The notes under the pieces were generated by a model. It worked only from the letters and a program-made list of their open reading frames with translations, was not told the DNA's origin and made no database searches. Shown piece by piece: positions 42,341 to 51,557 of a DNA stretch of 64,000 nt (the stretch's first letter is position 1; each line of letters opens with the position of its first letter). The stretch comes from JASHPR01 sp963795055 (GTDB lineage Bacteria > Actinomycetota > Actinomycetes > Streptosporangiales > Streptosporangiaceae). Location of the stretch: contig CAWCGJ010000037.1 of assembly GCA_963795055.1 (NCBI GenBank), positions 1 to 64,000 of the forward strand, given 5' to 3'. The position numbers and the translations under genes were made by a program.

Positions 42341-42502
42341 GATCGACAAGAAGGCGCTACTTCGCCCCTACCGGGCGAAGGTACGCGCCAGATTCACTAA
42401 GACAGACCAAAGCGCCGCGGGTGAGCCTGAGGAGGAATCGCGCGAGTCCAGCGCGGGAATGCCTCAGCTGGCCGTCGGCCGCGGCGCGCGCAATAGCCGC
42501 GC

Positions 42503-43723
42503 TCAGGAATTACCCAGCAGGACGGGCATTCGCTTGATCCCGTTCAGGAAGTTGGAACGCAGCCTGCTGACCTCGCCGCCGGGCCTGATGCCCGGCGTCT
42601 TCTCGGCCAGCGCCGCGAGCAGCACTTGCAGTTCCAGCGCGGCCAGGTGCCTGCCCAGGCAGAAGTGCGGCCCGCCACCGAAGCCCACGTGCGGATTCGG
42701 ATCCCGCCCGATGTCGAATTCGTGCGGGGCGGTGAACACGTCGTCGTCGCGGTTGGCTGAGGCGAGGAAGGCGACCACCTTGTCGCCGGCCGCGATCCGC
42801 TGACCGGCCAACTCGGTATCCCTGACGGTGGTGCGCCTGACCAGGACTGCCGGGCTAACCCAGCGGACGACCTCCTCGGCCGCGACTGGGGCCAGCGACG
42901 GGTCTGCCACCAGCCGCTGCCACTGCCTAGGGTGGTCGAAGAACGCGAGCATGCCTCCGGCCGCCGCGTTCCTGGTGGTCTCGTTGCCCGCCACGATCAG
43001 CAGCAAGAAGAAGAAGTTGAACTCCAGGGCCGTCAGCACCCGGCCGGCATCGTCTGGCTGCAGTAGCCGGGTCACGATGTCGTCGCGTGGCTGCGCCCGG
43101 CGCTGCTGCGCCAGCTCGGTGGCATAGCCGAACATCTCCGCCACGGCGTGCATCTGCTCGCCCGGCGAGCCGCTGTACTCCGGGTCGTCGAAGCCGACCA
43201 TGCGGTTAGACAGATCGAAGATCCGCTCCCGGTCCTCTGCCCTGGCCCCGACCAGCTCGCAGATCACCTGCGTCGGCAACGGGGCGGCGATGTCGGTGAC
43301 GAAGTCCGCCTCGCTGCGCTGCGCGACATCCTCAAGCAGGTCGTGGCAGATGTCGGTGATGTGGTCCTGCAGGTGCCCGATCAGGCGCGGCGTGAAGCCG
43401 CGGTTGACGAAAGCCCGCAGCCGACTGTGCTGCGGCGGATCCATGTTGATCATCATCACCCGCATCCGCTCCACGGCCGGGTCGCTCCACTCGCGGAACG
43501 CCGCGGTGCGGGGGACCGAGGAGAAGATGTCCGGGTGCCGGATGACGTAGGTGACGTCAGAGTGCCTGGTGACGGCCCAGAAGCCAGGCCATCCCGGACC
43601 GCCGCCCTCAGCGTGCCAGAAGACCGGCGCGTGCTCGCGGAGCCAGGCGAACTGCTCGTGCGGAGCCCCGCCCCGAGCGTAGACGTCGGGGTCGACGAGG
43701 TTGATCTGTGCGGCCGTTGTCAT
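42503..43723 (-). CDS. Cytochrome P450
   Basis: About 406 residues, standard bacterial P450 length. The heme loop is VGFGGGPHFCLGRHLAALEL, the I-helix LLLIVAGNETTRNAAAGGML, the ExxR motif EEVVRW and the substrate-region MINMDPPQHSRLRAFVNRGF. ATG at 43723 with GAGG upstream is preferred to 43744. Monooxygenase dependent on external ferredoxin and reductase, neither of which is nearby. It resembles CYP families acting on steroids, terpenes or fatty acids; the substrate is unknown. It converges on the catabolic operon and may contribute an oxidation step. Confidence 0.93.
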   Translation of the reverse strand: MTTAAQINLVDPDVYARGGAPHEQFAWLREHAPVFWHAEGGGPGWPGFWAVTRHSDVTYVIRHPDIFSSVPRTAAFREWSDPAVERMRVMMINMDPPQHSRLRAFVNRGFTPRLIGHLQDHITDICHDLLEDVAQRSEADFVTDIAAPLPTQVICELVGARAEDRERIFDLSNRMVGFDDPEYSGSPGEQMHAVAEMFGYATELAQQRRAQPRDDIVTRLLQPDDAGRVLTALEFNFFFLLLIVAGNETTRNAAAGGMLAFFDHPRQWQRLVADPSLAPVAAEEVVRWVSPAVLVRRTTVRDTELAGQRIAAGDKVVAFLASANRDDDVFTAPHEFDIGRDPNPHVGFGGGPHFCLGRHLAALELQVLLAALAEKTPGIRPGGEVSRLRSNFLNGIKRMPVLLGNS

Positions 43724-43744
43724 CGACTGCCTCGGGTGCTGCAA

Positions 43745-44250
43745 AAGACGATAGACACGACGATACGGCCAGCGCTGGCGAGAACAACCCCGCGGAGTCC
43801 GCCGACAGGGCGCCCGCAGGCGGGGTAGCCCAGGGCCGCGGTCCGACCGCGTGCAGGTAGTGGTCCTCGCCTACGAGACCGCCATCGTGCGACCCGGCGA
43901 AACCAACCAGGCCGCGCCGCCCGCGCGACGGTGAGTGAGTCGGCGGCCACCGCTAGTCGCGCTCAGATCACGCCAAGAGCCGATCTGCACGCTCCACGCC
44001 GACGTAGCCGAGAATCTCGCAGGTACGTCTAACGAAGCCTCTTTGTGTCAAGCGATTCTGTGGTGCTTTCTAGTGGCCTGTGGGGTGGTTTCATGCTCCT
44101 GGGCTGCTAGGCGGGGTCGTAGGGTGGGGGCGGACCCGGGAGTGGCTTGGCCGAAGAGCCGCGTCTTGGGGTGCGTGCTCGCCCGGTCATCTGCTCGGTC
44201 TGGGCAACCACTGGTGTCGGCTGCCGGAACCGGTCCGCTGACTTTGAGGG
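43745..44250. other. Intergenic region, no gene recognised
   Basis: About 500 bases upstream of the P450. Around 43855-43932 the plus strand reads VQVVVLAYETAIVRPGETNQ then stop, a possible fragment of unknown origin. The P450 promoter should lie at its left edge. Confidence 0.35.
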
Positions 44251-44622
44251 CTACTTCTTGCCCAGGGCCTCGACCAGTTCGGCCTTGTTCATGGACGAAC
44301 GGCCCGCGATATGGCGCTTGGTCGCCAGGTGGCGCAGTTCCTGCACGGTCATGTCGTCGAGGGCCTTGGCGGATAGCTCGGGGGCCGGTTTGGCCGGTGG
44401 CCTCCTAGCGGCCGGCTTGGCCGGCGCGGCAGCCGGCCTGGCGTGGCGAAGGCTGCGTGTCAGCTCAACTCGGAGATCCTCGATTTTGTCTGCGACCGCG
44501 GCGGCGCGCTCCCGGACCGATGCGTCGGCGAGCACGTGACCCAGCCGACCACCGGCCTGCTTCCGAATCTCGCGGAGACGGTCCACGAGGCCTTGCAGGA
44601 CATCTGTCTGTGCCTTGGCCAT
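44251..44622 (-). CDS. Small protein with C-terminal Rho_N/SAP-like domain
   Basis: About 123 residues in three parts. A helical N-terminus (AKAQTDVLQGLVDRLREIRK, AAAVADKIEDLRVELTRSLR) may form a coiled coil. A hinge rich in Ala, Pro and Lys follows (ARPAAAPAKPAARRPPAKPA). The C-terminus MTVQELRHLATKRHIAGRSS, MNKAELVEALGKK is the helix-extended-helix Rho_N/SAP-like fold, which binds nucleic acid. AGGAGG lies 6 bases before ATG 44622. A nucleoid- or RNA-associated role is inferred; the protein stands alone. Confidence 0.8.
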   Translation of the reverse strand: MAKAQTDVLQGLVDRLREIRKQAGGRLGHVLADASVRERAAAVADKIEDLRVELTRSLRHARPAAAPAKPAARRPPAKPAPELSAKALDDMTVQELRHLATKRHIAGRSSMNKAELVEALGKK

Positions 44623-45048
44623 GTCATGCCTCCTCTCGGCACGACTTATCTTCCCTGTTATTCATCATTGGCGCCAGGATCGGCTACCGGCAGGCACATC
44701 GTCACAGACCAAAGCGCCATACCGCTCCCCGGCGGAACTGCCCGAGATCAAACGGCGCAGAGCCCTAGTCCACGCCGATCCGCTCACCCGCGGCGCGGGC
44801 CTCATCGAGGGCGACGCGGGAGCGGGAGGTCATGCCTTGACGGTAAGGGCCCGACAGTGTCCGAAGTTGGCCCGGCCCGGCGAGCAAGGTCCGTCAGCAG
44901 CCGGTGAACTGGGAGTTCGGCGTTTTGTAGCGTCCCCTGCCGTGCCGCCCTGCTGGGCGGATGTTGCGCGGTCGCGGAGAATTGCCCACGTGCTGACGGT
45001 TGTGGCCGATCGAAGGAGTCGTCTTCCTCATCTTGCTGGAGGCTCGTG
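44623..45048. other. Intergenic region, nothing recognised
   Basis: About 425 bases between divergent genes (44622 and 45049). It should contain both promoters; no clear boxes or dyads were noted. Confidence 0.4.
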
Positions 45049-45663
45049 ATGCGATTCACCAAATTCGGGCACTCGTGCGTCAGGCTGGAGAAGGACGGCG
45101 CTGTCTTGGTCATCGACCCCGGCGTGTGGACTGACGTGGCCGCGGCCTTGGCCGGGGCGGACGCGGTCATGGTCACCCATGAGCACGCGGACCACCTTGA
45201 CGCCGGCGCGGTACGCACCGCGCTGCAGGCCAGCCCGGAGCTGACGCTATGGGCCAATCCGCAGGTCACCGCCCAGTTCACCGAGTTCGGCAACCGGGTT
45301 CACGAAACCCGCCAGGGCGACGTGCTATCGGCCGCCGGGTTCGGCGTGCACGTCTACGGCCACGACCACGCGCTGATCCACAAGGACATCCCGTCGGTGG
45401 TGAACACCGGTTTCCTGGTCGACGGCGAACTGTTCCATCCAGGCGACGCATTCACCGTCCCAGACGAGCCGGCCCGGACTTTGCTGGTGCCGATCGCCGG
45501 CGCCTGGCTGAGGGCCGGGGACATGATCGACTACTTCCGCGCGGTCGACCCCGCCCTCGGCTACGCGATCCATGACGCGATCTTGAACGACACCGGCCTG
45601 GGCCTGATGACCAAGATGCTGTCGGTGACAGCCACCGGCACACGACGGACCGGAGGAGCATAG
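45049..45663 (+). CDS. Metallo-beta-lactamase-fold hydrolase (UlaG-like)
   Basis: About 204 residues. MRFTKFGHSCVRLEKDGAVL, VIDPGVWTD and VMVTHEHADHLDAGAV (HxHxDH) mark the small YjfL/UlaG-like branch of the MBL fold. GELFHPGDAFTVP carries the metal-binding Asp region and GYAIHDAILNDTG the last His. It should bind two metals and hydrolyse an unknown ester, lactone or phosphodiester. GGAGG lies just upstream of ATG 45049 (GTG at 45046 is an alternative). It is 54 bases upstream of the MmgE/PrpD gene and probably co-transcribed. Confidence 0.9.
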   Translation: MRFTKFGHSCVRLEKDGAVLVIDPGVWTDVAAALAGADAVMVTHEHADHLDAGAVRTALQASPELTLWANPQVTAQFTEFGNRVHETRQGDVLSAAGFGVHVYGHDHALIHKDIPSVVNTGFLVDGELFHPGDAFTVPDEPARTLLVPIAGAWLRAGDMIDYFRAVDPALGYAIHDAILNDTGLGLMTKMLSVTATGTRRTGGA

Positions 45664-45717
45664 GGAACACGGCCTGATGCTCGTCCGCCTCCCCTTCTAC
45701 CTGACCGGAGGTACCTG

Positions 45718-47178
45718 ATGACCTCGACGCCGGAACAGCCCGGCCCCGCGGCGGCGTCCCCGCGGCTCGCCACCGCTGCCGGTCACCGGACGCAAGTGCA
45801 GGCGCTCGCGCGCTACGCGGCGCGGGCGAGGTTCGCCGACCTGTCCGCCCAGTCGCGCGCGCAGCTGCCGGTCCACATCCTCGACTGTCTCGCGTGCTGC
45901 ATCGCGGCCCTGGGCGCGGGCCCGGTGAACGCGTGCCGCGACCAGGTCGCCGACTTCGGCGGCGGCCAGGGCGTCCCGCTCATCGGCGGCGGCCGGGCCA
46001 ACCCGGTCTACGCCGCGTTCTGGCACACGGTGCTGGTGCGTTATGTGGACTTCATGGACAACTTCCTCGCGCCGACCGAGACCTGCCACACCGCCGATAA
46101 CTTCGGCGTCGCCCTCACCGCCGCCCAGCTGGCCGGAGGCAGCGGCCAGGACCTGATGCTCGGGGTGGCGATCGGGTACACGGTCCAGTCGCGGCTGGTC
46201 GACCATGGCAACTTCATGACCCGCGGCTTCGATCACACCACGCAGCTCGCGTTCTCGCACAACGCCGCGGCCGGGCGGCTGCTGGGCATGACCGAGCCGC
46301 AGATCGCCAATGCGATCGCGATGGCCGCGGCCAGCGACGCCTCGTTCGCGGTCATCCGGGCCAAGCCGCTGTCGCAGTGGAAGGGGCTGGCCTCAGCCCA
46401 GTCGGCGCTCGGCGCGATGAACGCCCTGTTCCTGGCCCGCCGTGGCGTAGAGGGGCCGCTGCGCGTGATCGAGGGGCCGCAAGGGATCGACAACCTGCTG
46501 CACATGCAGTTGCGCGTCGACTGGGACCACGAGGGCTACGAGGGCGTCACCACCAGCACGATCAAGAAGTACAACGCCGTGATCCATACCCAGTCGGCGA
46601 TCGAGTGCATCCTGCAGCTCGTCGCGGCGAACAAGCCGCGCCTGGACACCGCCGCCGGGTTCGACCCGGGCACGATCGTCTCGATCGAGGCCGAGGTACC
46701 GCAGATCACCTACGACTTCGCCGGCGGCGGCCTGTACGGCAGCCTGACCGACGTGCGCACCAAGGAGCAGGCCGATCACGACCTGCGCTATCTGCTCGCC
46801 GTGGCGCTGCTGGACGGGAACGTCCTGCCGGCCCAGTTCGCTGCCGGCCGCATTACCAGGCCCGACGTCCAGTCGCTGCTGACCAAGGTGTCCGCCCGGC
46901 CGAACGCCGCCTTTACCGATGTCTACCCGCAGCGCATGCCAGCGAAGATCACTGTCCGGCTCACCGACGGCACCACGTTCTCCCACCAGGTGCAGGACTT
47001 TCCCGGGATGCCATCGCACCCGTTCACCTGGCATGAGGTGACCGGCAAGTTCGACCAGCTCGCCGCCGGCCGCATCGACACCGACCTGGCCACCCAGATC
47101 AAGGACGCCGTCCGTTCGATCGAGCACATCCAGGTCAGCGACCTGATGACCCTCCTGGCCCACGCCCGGGCCGGCTGA
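45718..47178 (+). CDS. MmgE/PrpD family protein
   Basis: About 486 residues, full length. LPVHILDCLACCIAALGAGP, FWHTVLVRYVDFMDNFLAPT, CHTADNFGVALTAAQL and SQWKGLASAQSALGAMNALF are characteristic of the 2-methylcitrate dehydratase (PrpD) fold; VRTKEQADHDLRYLLAVALL is the second-domain signature. Members include PrpD, cis-aconitate decarboxylase and many of unknown substrate. No prpB or prpC is nearby, so propionate metabolism is not implied. RBS CGGAGGTACCTG. The last 31 codons are duplicated at 48089-48184. Confidence 0.9.
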   Translation: MTSTPEQPGPAAASPRLATAAGHRTQVQALARYAARARFADLSAQSRAQLPVHILDCLACCIAALGAGPVNACRDQVADFGGGQGVPLIGGGRANPVYAAFWHTVLVRYVDFMDNFLAPTETCHTADNFGVALTAAQLAGGSGQDLMLGVAIGYTVQSRLVDHGNFMTRGFDHTTQLAFSHNAAAGRLLGMTEPQIANAIAMAAASDASFAVIRAKPLSQWKGLASAQSALGAMNALFLARRGVEGPLRVIEGPQGIDNLLHMQLRVDWDHEGYEGVTTSTIKKYNAVIHTQSAIECILQLVAANKPRLDTAAGFDPGTIVSIEAEVPQITYDFAGGGLYGSLTDVRTKEQADHDLRYLLAVALLDGNVLPAQFAAGRITRPDVQSLLTKVSARPNAAFTDVYPQRMPAKITVRLTDGTTFSHQVQDFPGMPSHPFTWHEVTGKFDQLAAGRIDTDLATQIKDAVRSIEHIQVSDLMTLLAHARAG

Positions 47179-47296
47179 CCCGACTCAAGTCAGCGCGTAC
47201 CGAAGTCGCGGTGGATGGGGCTGAGGGCGTCGCAGAGGGCGTCGACCACCGCGTCCAGTTTCCGGGCCGGTGAAGCGCTAACAGGGAGTGTTGACT

Positions 47297-48004
47297 GTGA
47301 CCGATGTCCGGACCCGGTCCGAAGGCTTGCCCGTCGGCATGCTGCTGGCGGGCGTCAGCGGATTCCTCGACGCGTACACGTTCGTCGGCTACAACGGAGT
47401 ATTCGCCACCGCGCAGACCGGGAACATCGTGCTGCTCGGCGTGGACGCTCAGGCCGGCCACTGGCAGGAAGCGCTCCTGCACATCCCGCCCATCGTGGCG
47501 TTCATGCTCGGAGTGGCACTCGCTCAGATGCTGGCTCAGACGGCGGTCCGCAGGATCGTGCGGCGCCCGACCCGATGGGTCCTGATCGCCGAGATCGTCG
47601 TCCTAGCAGCCGTCGGAGCCGTGCCTGGCCGGATACCCGCCCGGGCCGTTCCCGGCGCGATCGCATTCGTCGCAGCGGCGCAGGTATCGACGTTCCGGTC
47701 GCTAGACGGTGTCGAATACTCCAGCAGCTTCGCCACCAGCAACCTGCGCGCCCTGACCGTGAACATCTTTCAATGGCGCACCGGCCGCGATCCCGCGTCC
47801 AGGCATCACGCGGCGCTCTTCGCGTCCATCCTCGCGGCCTTTGCCGTCGGCGCAGGCACCGGGGGGCTCTGCACCCGGCTCATTCATCATCAGGCCGCCT
47901 GGATCGCGGCCGCTGCCCTGATGGTCGTGCTCGTCGCTATCGCCACCGAAACCTGGAGACTTGACCGGCAGGGGACACGATCCTGCCCACGACCCCCCGA
48001 TTAG
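47297..48004 (+). CDS. YoaK family (DUF1275) membrane protein
   Basis: About 235 residues with six or seven predicted helices. LLAGVSGFLDAYTFVGYNGV and FATAQTGNIVLLGVDAQAG are the family signature, followed by SSFATSNLRALTVNIF and LFASILAAFAVGAGTGGL. Function is unknown; the family resembles small transport-like membrane proteins. GTG at 47297 is preferred for its spacing from GGGAG (47284-47288); 47288 is an alternative. It sits between the intact prpD gene and a second prpD tail. Confidence 0.88.
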   Translation: MTDVRTRSEGLPVGMLLAGVSGFLDAYTFVGYNGVFATAQTGNIVLLGVDAQAGHWQEALLHIPPIVAFMLGVALAQMLAQTAVRRIVRRPTRWVLIAEIVVLAAVGAVPGRIPARAVPGAIAFVAAAQVSTFRSLDGVEYSSSFATSNLRALTVNIFQWRTGRDPASRHHAALFASILAAFAVGAGTGGLCTRLIHHQAAWIAAAALMVVLVAIATETWRLDRQGTRSCPRPPD

Positions 48005-48088
48005 TGCGCAACTCCGCCCAAGACGAACGACGAACTTCCAGGTCAGCGCGACGACCGAGCCGAAGCGTGTCATCGTGAGCTAAGTCAG

Positions 48089-48184
48089 GACTTGGTGACC
48101 CAGATCAAGGAGGCCGTCCGCTCGCCCGGGCACATCCAGGCCAGCGACCTGATGACCCTCCTCACCCGCGTCCGGGCCGGCTGA
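48089..48184 (+). pseudogene. Duplicated 3' end of a prpD-like gene
   Basis: The 31 codons plus stop read DLVTQIKEAVRSPGHIQASD, LMTLLTRVRAG, against DLATQIKDAVRSIEHIQVSD, LMTLLAHARAG in the intact gene at 45718-47178. Similarity starts abruptly at the first codon. A second prpD copy must have existed here and been deleted, or the tail was copied. Confidence 0.85.
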
Positions 48185-48429
48185 CACGCGGCAGGCGCCA
48201 GCCGACGCGAACCGCTCGCCTTGGAACCAGCGAACGCCACCGGCACACCACGAAAAGGGAACAGCAGACAGACCAGCACAATGATCATTCCCAAACACGG
48301 ACCCCGTACCAGAATTGTGGTTATCGCGCTGGGTTGTCCGGGCGCTGGGCCGACTGCTGGCTTGCCGCACGCACTGGCACACTGGCCCGGTCGGCGGGCG
48401 ATCGCTGGGAACGAGCGTATTGCCAGAAG

Positions 48430-48834
48430 TCTCGGTCTGCCGCCAGGTCGCGGCTGCCGCGTGGTGCTCGCTGCGCGGGCCGGGCGTGGCGTGCGCACTG
48501 CGCGGCCAACACTGGATCGCCGGCCCCTCCTCTGCCGACGAGACCTTGATGGGAGTCTGGCCGGGCCTGGACGAGCGACCCAAGATCACCCACACCGCCC
48601 GGGACTGGCTCACCAACCTGTACCTCGTCGCGGCAGGATGCGGCCTGACCACCGTGCCCGCCTGATTCGCGACCATCGCGCCCCCCCGGTGTGCGGGTCC
48701 TGGCCGTACGCGGCGGGTCGGAGGAACAACGGCGCATCATCTTGGCGCGGCTCCCGCACCCGCTCGCCGAGCCAGCCGCCCGCCTCGCCGACGCCCTGCG
48801 CGCCGCAGCCACCGACGAGCCGACACCGAGGTGA
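48430..48834 (+). pseudogene. Decayed LysR-type regulator, C-terminal part
   Basis: WIAGPSSADETLMGVWPGLD, RPKITHTARDWLTNLYLVAA and GCGLTTVPA are the effector-binding domain of LysR regulators. An in-frame stop follows at about 48663, and the rest continues in another frame (VRVLAVRGGSEEQRRIILAR, LPHPLAEPAARLADALRAAA) to the stop at 48834. The DNA-binding half is absent. Confidence 0.75.
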
Positions 48835-48980
48835 CCACCTCGGCTATGCCCCGGCACGACCAGCGACGGTCTTCGGTATCCCCAGCCCGCATTAAGGCCC
48901 GCCGCCGTCCGGCACAGTTTCCTGTCGACGGCGGCGCGGGGGACCGCGATGGGGGGCCATCGTGGTCCTTCGCGCTGTGG

Positions 48981-50021
48981 TCATGGGTGGTAGTGCCGGA
49001 TTTTCCAGGTGGCGGCGCCGGCCAGGGCCAGGGAGGTGGCCAGCAGGATGCCGGTTTCCTCGGCTTGGAGCTGCCAGAACCGGCTGGCGGGCTGGTAGCT
49101 GATCTGGCGGCGCAGGTGCTGGCCGGCGAACCACGCGGTGCACTTCGCCTGGGCGGGGTTTGCGCAGGCCGGCGCGAACGTGCTGGCGGGTGACTGCGGC
49201 ACGATGAACACCTGCCCTGACGGGGTGATCGTCTGGTTGGAGATGATCCACGCGCCAGGCAGGCTGTTGTCAGCGACTACGATCTGCCCGGAGGGCAGTA
49301 CCTGGTCCCGGGTCAGGTCCGGTGTCACCGGGGCGGCCTGGGTGACCGGCGTGGCCAGATGGGGGAGCACGAACGCGGGCAGCGCGTACAGCAGTCCGGC
49401 GAACAGCACGAGGGTGACAGCCATGGCCGGGATGATCTTGCGGGCCAGCACCCCGGCGAGCACGCCGATGGTGAACGTCAAGGCAGCGAACCCGATGGGG
49501 GCCAGGCCGCGAGCCGCGAAAACCTGCGGGGAGAACCGGCCGAGCTGGGTGTGGCCGAGCGGAAGCCCGCCGGCCGCGTCAAGTGGCGCCGCCCACCACG
49601 AGACCAGCACGCTGGCCAGCCCGGCGATCGCCATGGCCGTCAGGCCGGTGAGCGCCAGCTTGACCAGCGTCCACCGGGTCCTGGTCACCGACTGGTTCCA
49701 CGCCAGCCGGAACGTGCCCGCCTCCAGCTCCCTGGAGATCAGCGGCGCGCCCCAGAACGCCCCGGTCACCGCGGGAAGGAGATAGAGGACCGCGCCGCCG
49801 AGAAAATAGCCCAGCGGGTACTTGCTGGACTGGACCGCGGCCAGGAACGCCGTGGTCCGCCGCCCGCAATCCCCCGGCACCGCGCACCGGTTCAGCCCGT
49901 TCGCCGCGTACAAGTGGGCCAGGCCGGGCTCGGTCCAGATCAGGGCGACCGCAAGCGCCGCTAGCGGGATTAGCAGCGCCAGCGCCTGCACCCGGAACTG
50001 GCGCCACGTCAGCCAGATCAT
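48981..50021 (-). CDS. ABC transporter permease
   Basis: About 346 residues. It begins MIWLTWRQFRVQALALLIPL, the standard start of actinobacterial ABC-2 permeases, and has about six helices (YFLGGAVLYLLPAVTGAFWG, LTFTIGVLAGVLARKIIPAM, MAVTLVLFAGLLYALPAFVL). A large extracytoplasmic domain of about 120 residues precedes the last helix and contains two Cys (FAPACANPAQAKCTAWF). The start overlaps the ATPase stop (ATGA). Exporter substrate unknown. Confidence 0.88.
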   Translation of the reverse strand: MIWLTWRQFRVQALALLIPLAALAVALIWTEPGLAHLYAANGLNRCAVPGDCGRRTTAFLAAVQSSKYPLGYFLGGAVLYLLPAVTGAFWGAPLISRELEAGTFRLAWNQSVTRTRWTLVKLALTGLTAMAIAGLASVLVSWWAAPLDAAGGLPLGHTQLGRFSPQVFAARGLAPIGFAALTFTIGVLAGVLARKIIPAMAVTLVLFAGLLYALPAFVLPHLATPVTQAAPVTPDLTRDQVLPSGQIVVADNSLPGAWIISNQTITPSGQVFIVPQSPASTFAPACANPAQAKCTAWFAGQHLRRQISYQPASRFWQLQAEETGILLATSLALAGAATWKIRHYHP

Positions 50022-50761
50022 CGGGCCACCTCCGTCCCGCTGTTGGCGCGGGCGGAGGACAGGTAGCCCAGTACCATGTCCGGCACGCTGGCGGGCTGGT
50101 GCGCGGCGAGCAGGTCAAGGACCCGCCCGGCGACCTGGACCCGCCCGTTGGCCAGCACGATCAGGTAGTCGCAGGCACGCCCCAGGTCTTCGATCAGGTG
50201 CGAGGAAAGCAGCACCGACAGGCTCCGTCCGGCGGCGGCCTTGGCCAAGTCGGTCATGAACTCGCGCCGCGCCAGCGGATCAAGCGCCGCGGCCGGCTCA
50301 TCAAGGATCAGCAGCGACGGCTGCTTGGCCAGCGCCATCGTCAGGGCCAGCTGCGCCCGCTGCCCGCCGGACAGCTTGCCCGCCTTCTGCTTCTGGTCAA
50401 GGCCCAGGTACGCGGCGCGTTCCCTGGCCAGGTCCATGTCCCAGCGCGGGTTCAGGTGCGCGCCCAGCTTGAAATGATCGCCGATCGACAGGCCCGCGTA
50501 CACCGGGGCGTCCTGTGCCACGAACCCCACCTTCGCCAGCTGACCCGGACCCGCGGCCGGGGCACCGCCGGCCACCTGGATCCGGCCCGCCGTCGGCGGC
50601 AGCATCCCGGTGATCATGCTCAGCAGCGTGGTCTTGCCCGCTCCGTTCGGACCGACCAGGCCCGCCATGGCCCCGGCCGGCACCCGCAGCGAGCACTCGG
50701 CCAGCGCCCACTTACCCCCGTACCGCTTCCCCAGACCCTCGGTCTGGATCACCGCATCCAT
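50018..50761 (-). CDS. ABC transporter ATPase
   Basis: About 247 residues. Walker A VGPNGAGKTTLLSM, signature AGKLSGGQRAQLALTMALAK, Walker B LLILDEPAAALDP, switch LLSSHLIEDL. This is the type usually paired with the MIWLTWRQFR permeases, often behind a GntR regulator; none is present here. ATG 50761 has GGGGA seven bases upstream. The upstream side borders the degenerate copy of the repeated two-gene module. Confidence 0.92.
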   Translation of the reverse strand: MDAVIQTEGLGKRYGGKWALAECSLRVPAGAMAGLVGPNGAGKTTLLSMITGMLPPTAGRIQVAGGAPAAGPGQLAKVGFVAQDAPVYAGLSIGDHFKLGAHLNPRWDMDLARERAAYLGLDQKQKAGKLSGGQRAQLALTMALAKQPSLLILDEPAAALDPLARREFMTDLAKAAAGRSLSVLLSSHLIEDLGRACDYLIVLANGRVQVAGRVLDLLAAHQPASVPDMVLGYLSSARANSGTEVAR

Positions 50762-50877
50762 CTCATGTTCCCCACTTCGGCGACGTTGTGTTTGGCTCGC
50801 ACCGCCAAGCACCGGCACGGGCAAGCGCCGTGGCCCGGACGACATCCGGTCTCGCGGGCCGGGCGGTAGGGCTCACC

Positions 50878-51156
50878 TCAGTCGCGCTCGCGCCGGGCCC
50901 TTGGTCTCTGGATACGGCTGCGTTTCACTGTCATCTCCTCGGCCAGTCGCCACGTCCGGGCCCGGTTGACAAGGAGCCCTGATCCTGTTCGGGGACCGGT
51001 TCTTCATGGGACGGTATGAGCCGCCGCCACATGGGGCGTCACCCGAAGGTGCGCCCGCGGTGGAATCTTCCGTGGCCTGGCCCGTGGCACCACAGCGCCG
51101 CCGGGCCGACCGGCTGGCACGACGGTGCCGCCGGGATCGCGCTGTGGGGACCGGGC
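50878..51156 (-). repeat. Repeat module, copy A (degenerate)
   Basis: Same sequence as the repeats at 53831-54083 and 60598-60850, with scattered substitutions and small indels, oriented like the latter. The last part of the upstream ORF is still recognisable (EEPVPEQDQGSLSTGPG, GDWPRR stop), but a one-base loss breaks it further up. The overlapping start of the next ORF gives only MTVKRSRIQRPRARRERD, then stop at 50878. A relic of the module. Confidence 0.7.
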
Positions 51157-51375
51157 TAGACGATCAGGCACCCGGTACGGGATCTTGCGCGATTGGAAAC
51201 AGTTCCAGCAGCGTGGGCCAACCACCGCTCCCGAGCCGAATCGGCGCCGGTCCGCATTGCTTCTGCGTAAGAAATTTCCGAAAGACATATGCCGGATCTG
51301 CGTTCTACGCGGCTGGCGCGGGTTGGATCATCTGCCAGGCGCGGCCGGAGCCGGTCATCGGGATCGCGCCCAGCC

Positions 51376-51500
51376 TGGTTAGTTATATGCGCTCCTTCGA
51401 CGACGTCTGGTTCGGCACGCTCAGCGAGACCTACGATTGCCGGACCGAAGACAGCGCAGCCCTAGCTCCAGGCCAACCCCCTCGCGCGCCGGGCGGCGCG
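51376..51500 (+). pseudogene. Duplicated C-terminal end of a polysaccharide deacetylase
   Basis: LVSYMRSFDDVWFGTLSETY, DCRTEDSAALAPGQPPRAPG is nearly the same as the end of the deacetylase at 51558-52448 (LISYMRSFDDVWFGTLSQTY). About 115 bases are shared with roughly one mismatch in eight. The rest of this upstream copy is absent. Confidence 0.82.
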
Positions 51501-51557
51501 CCCGCTCTCATGCTGGGGCTAGCGGGCTCCGGCCTGGTACTTGAGAAAGCAGGAGCG

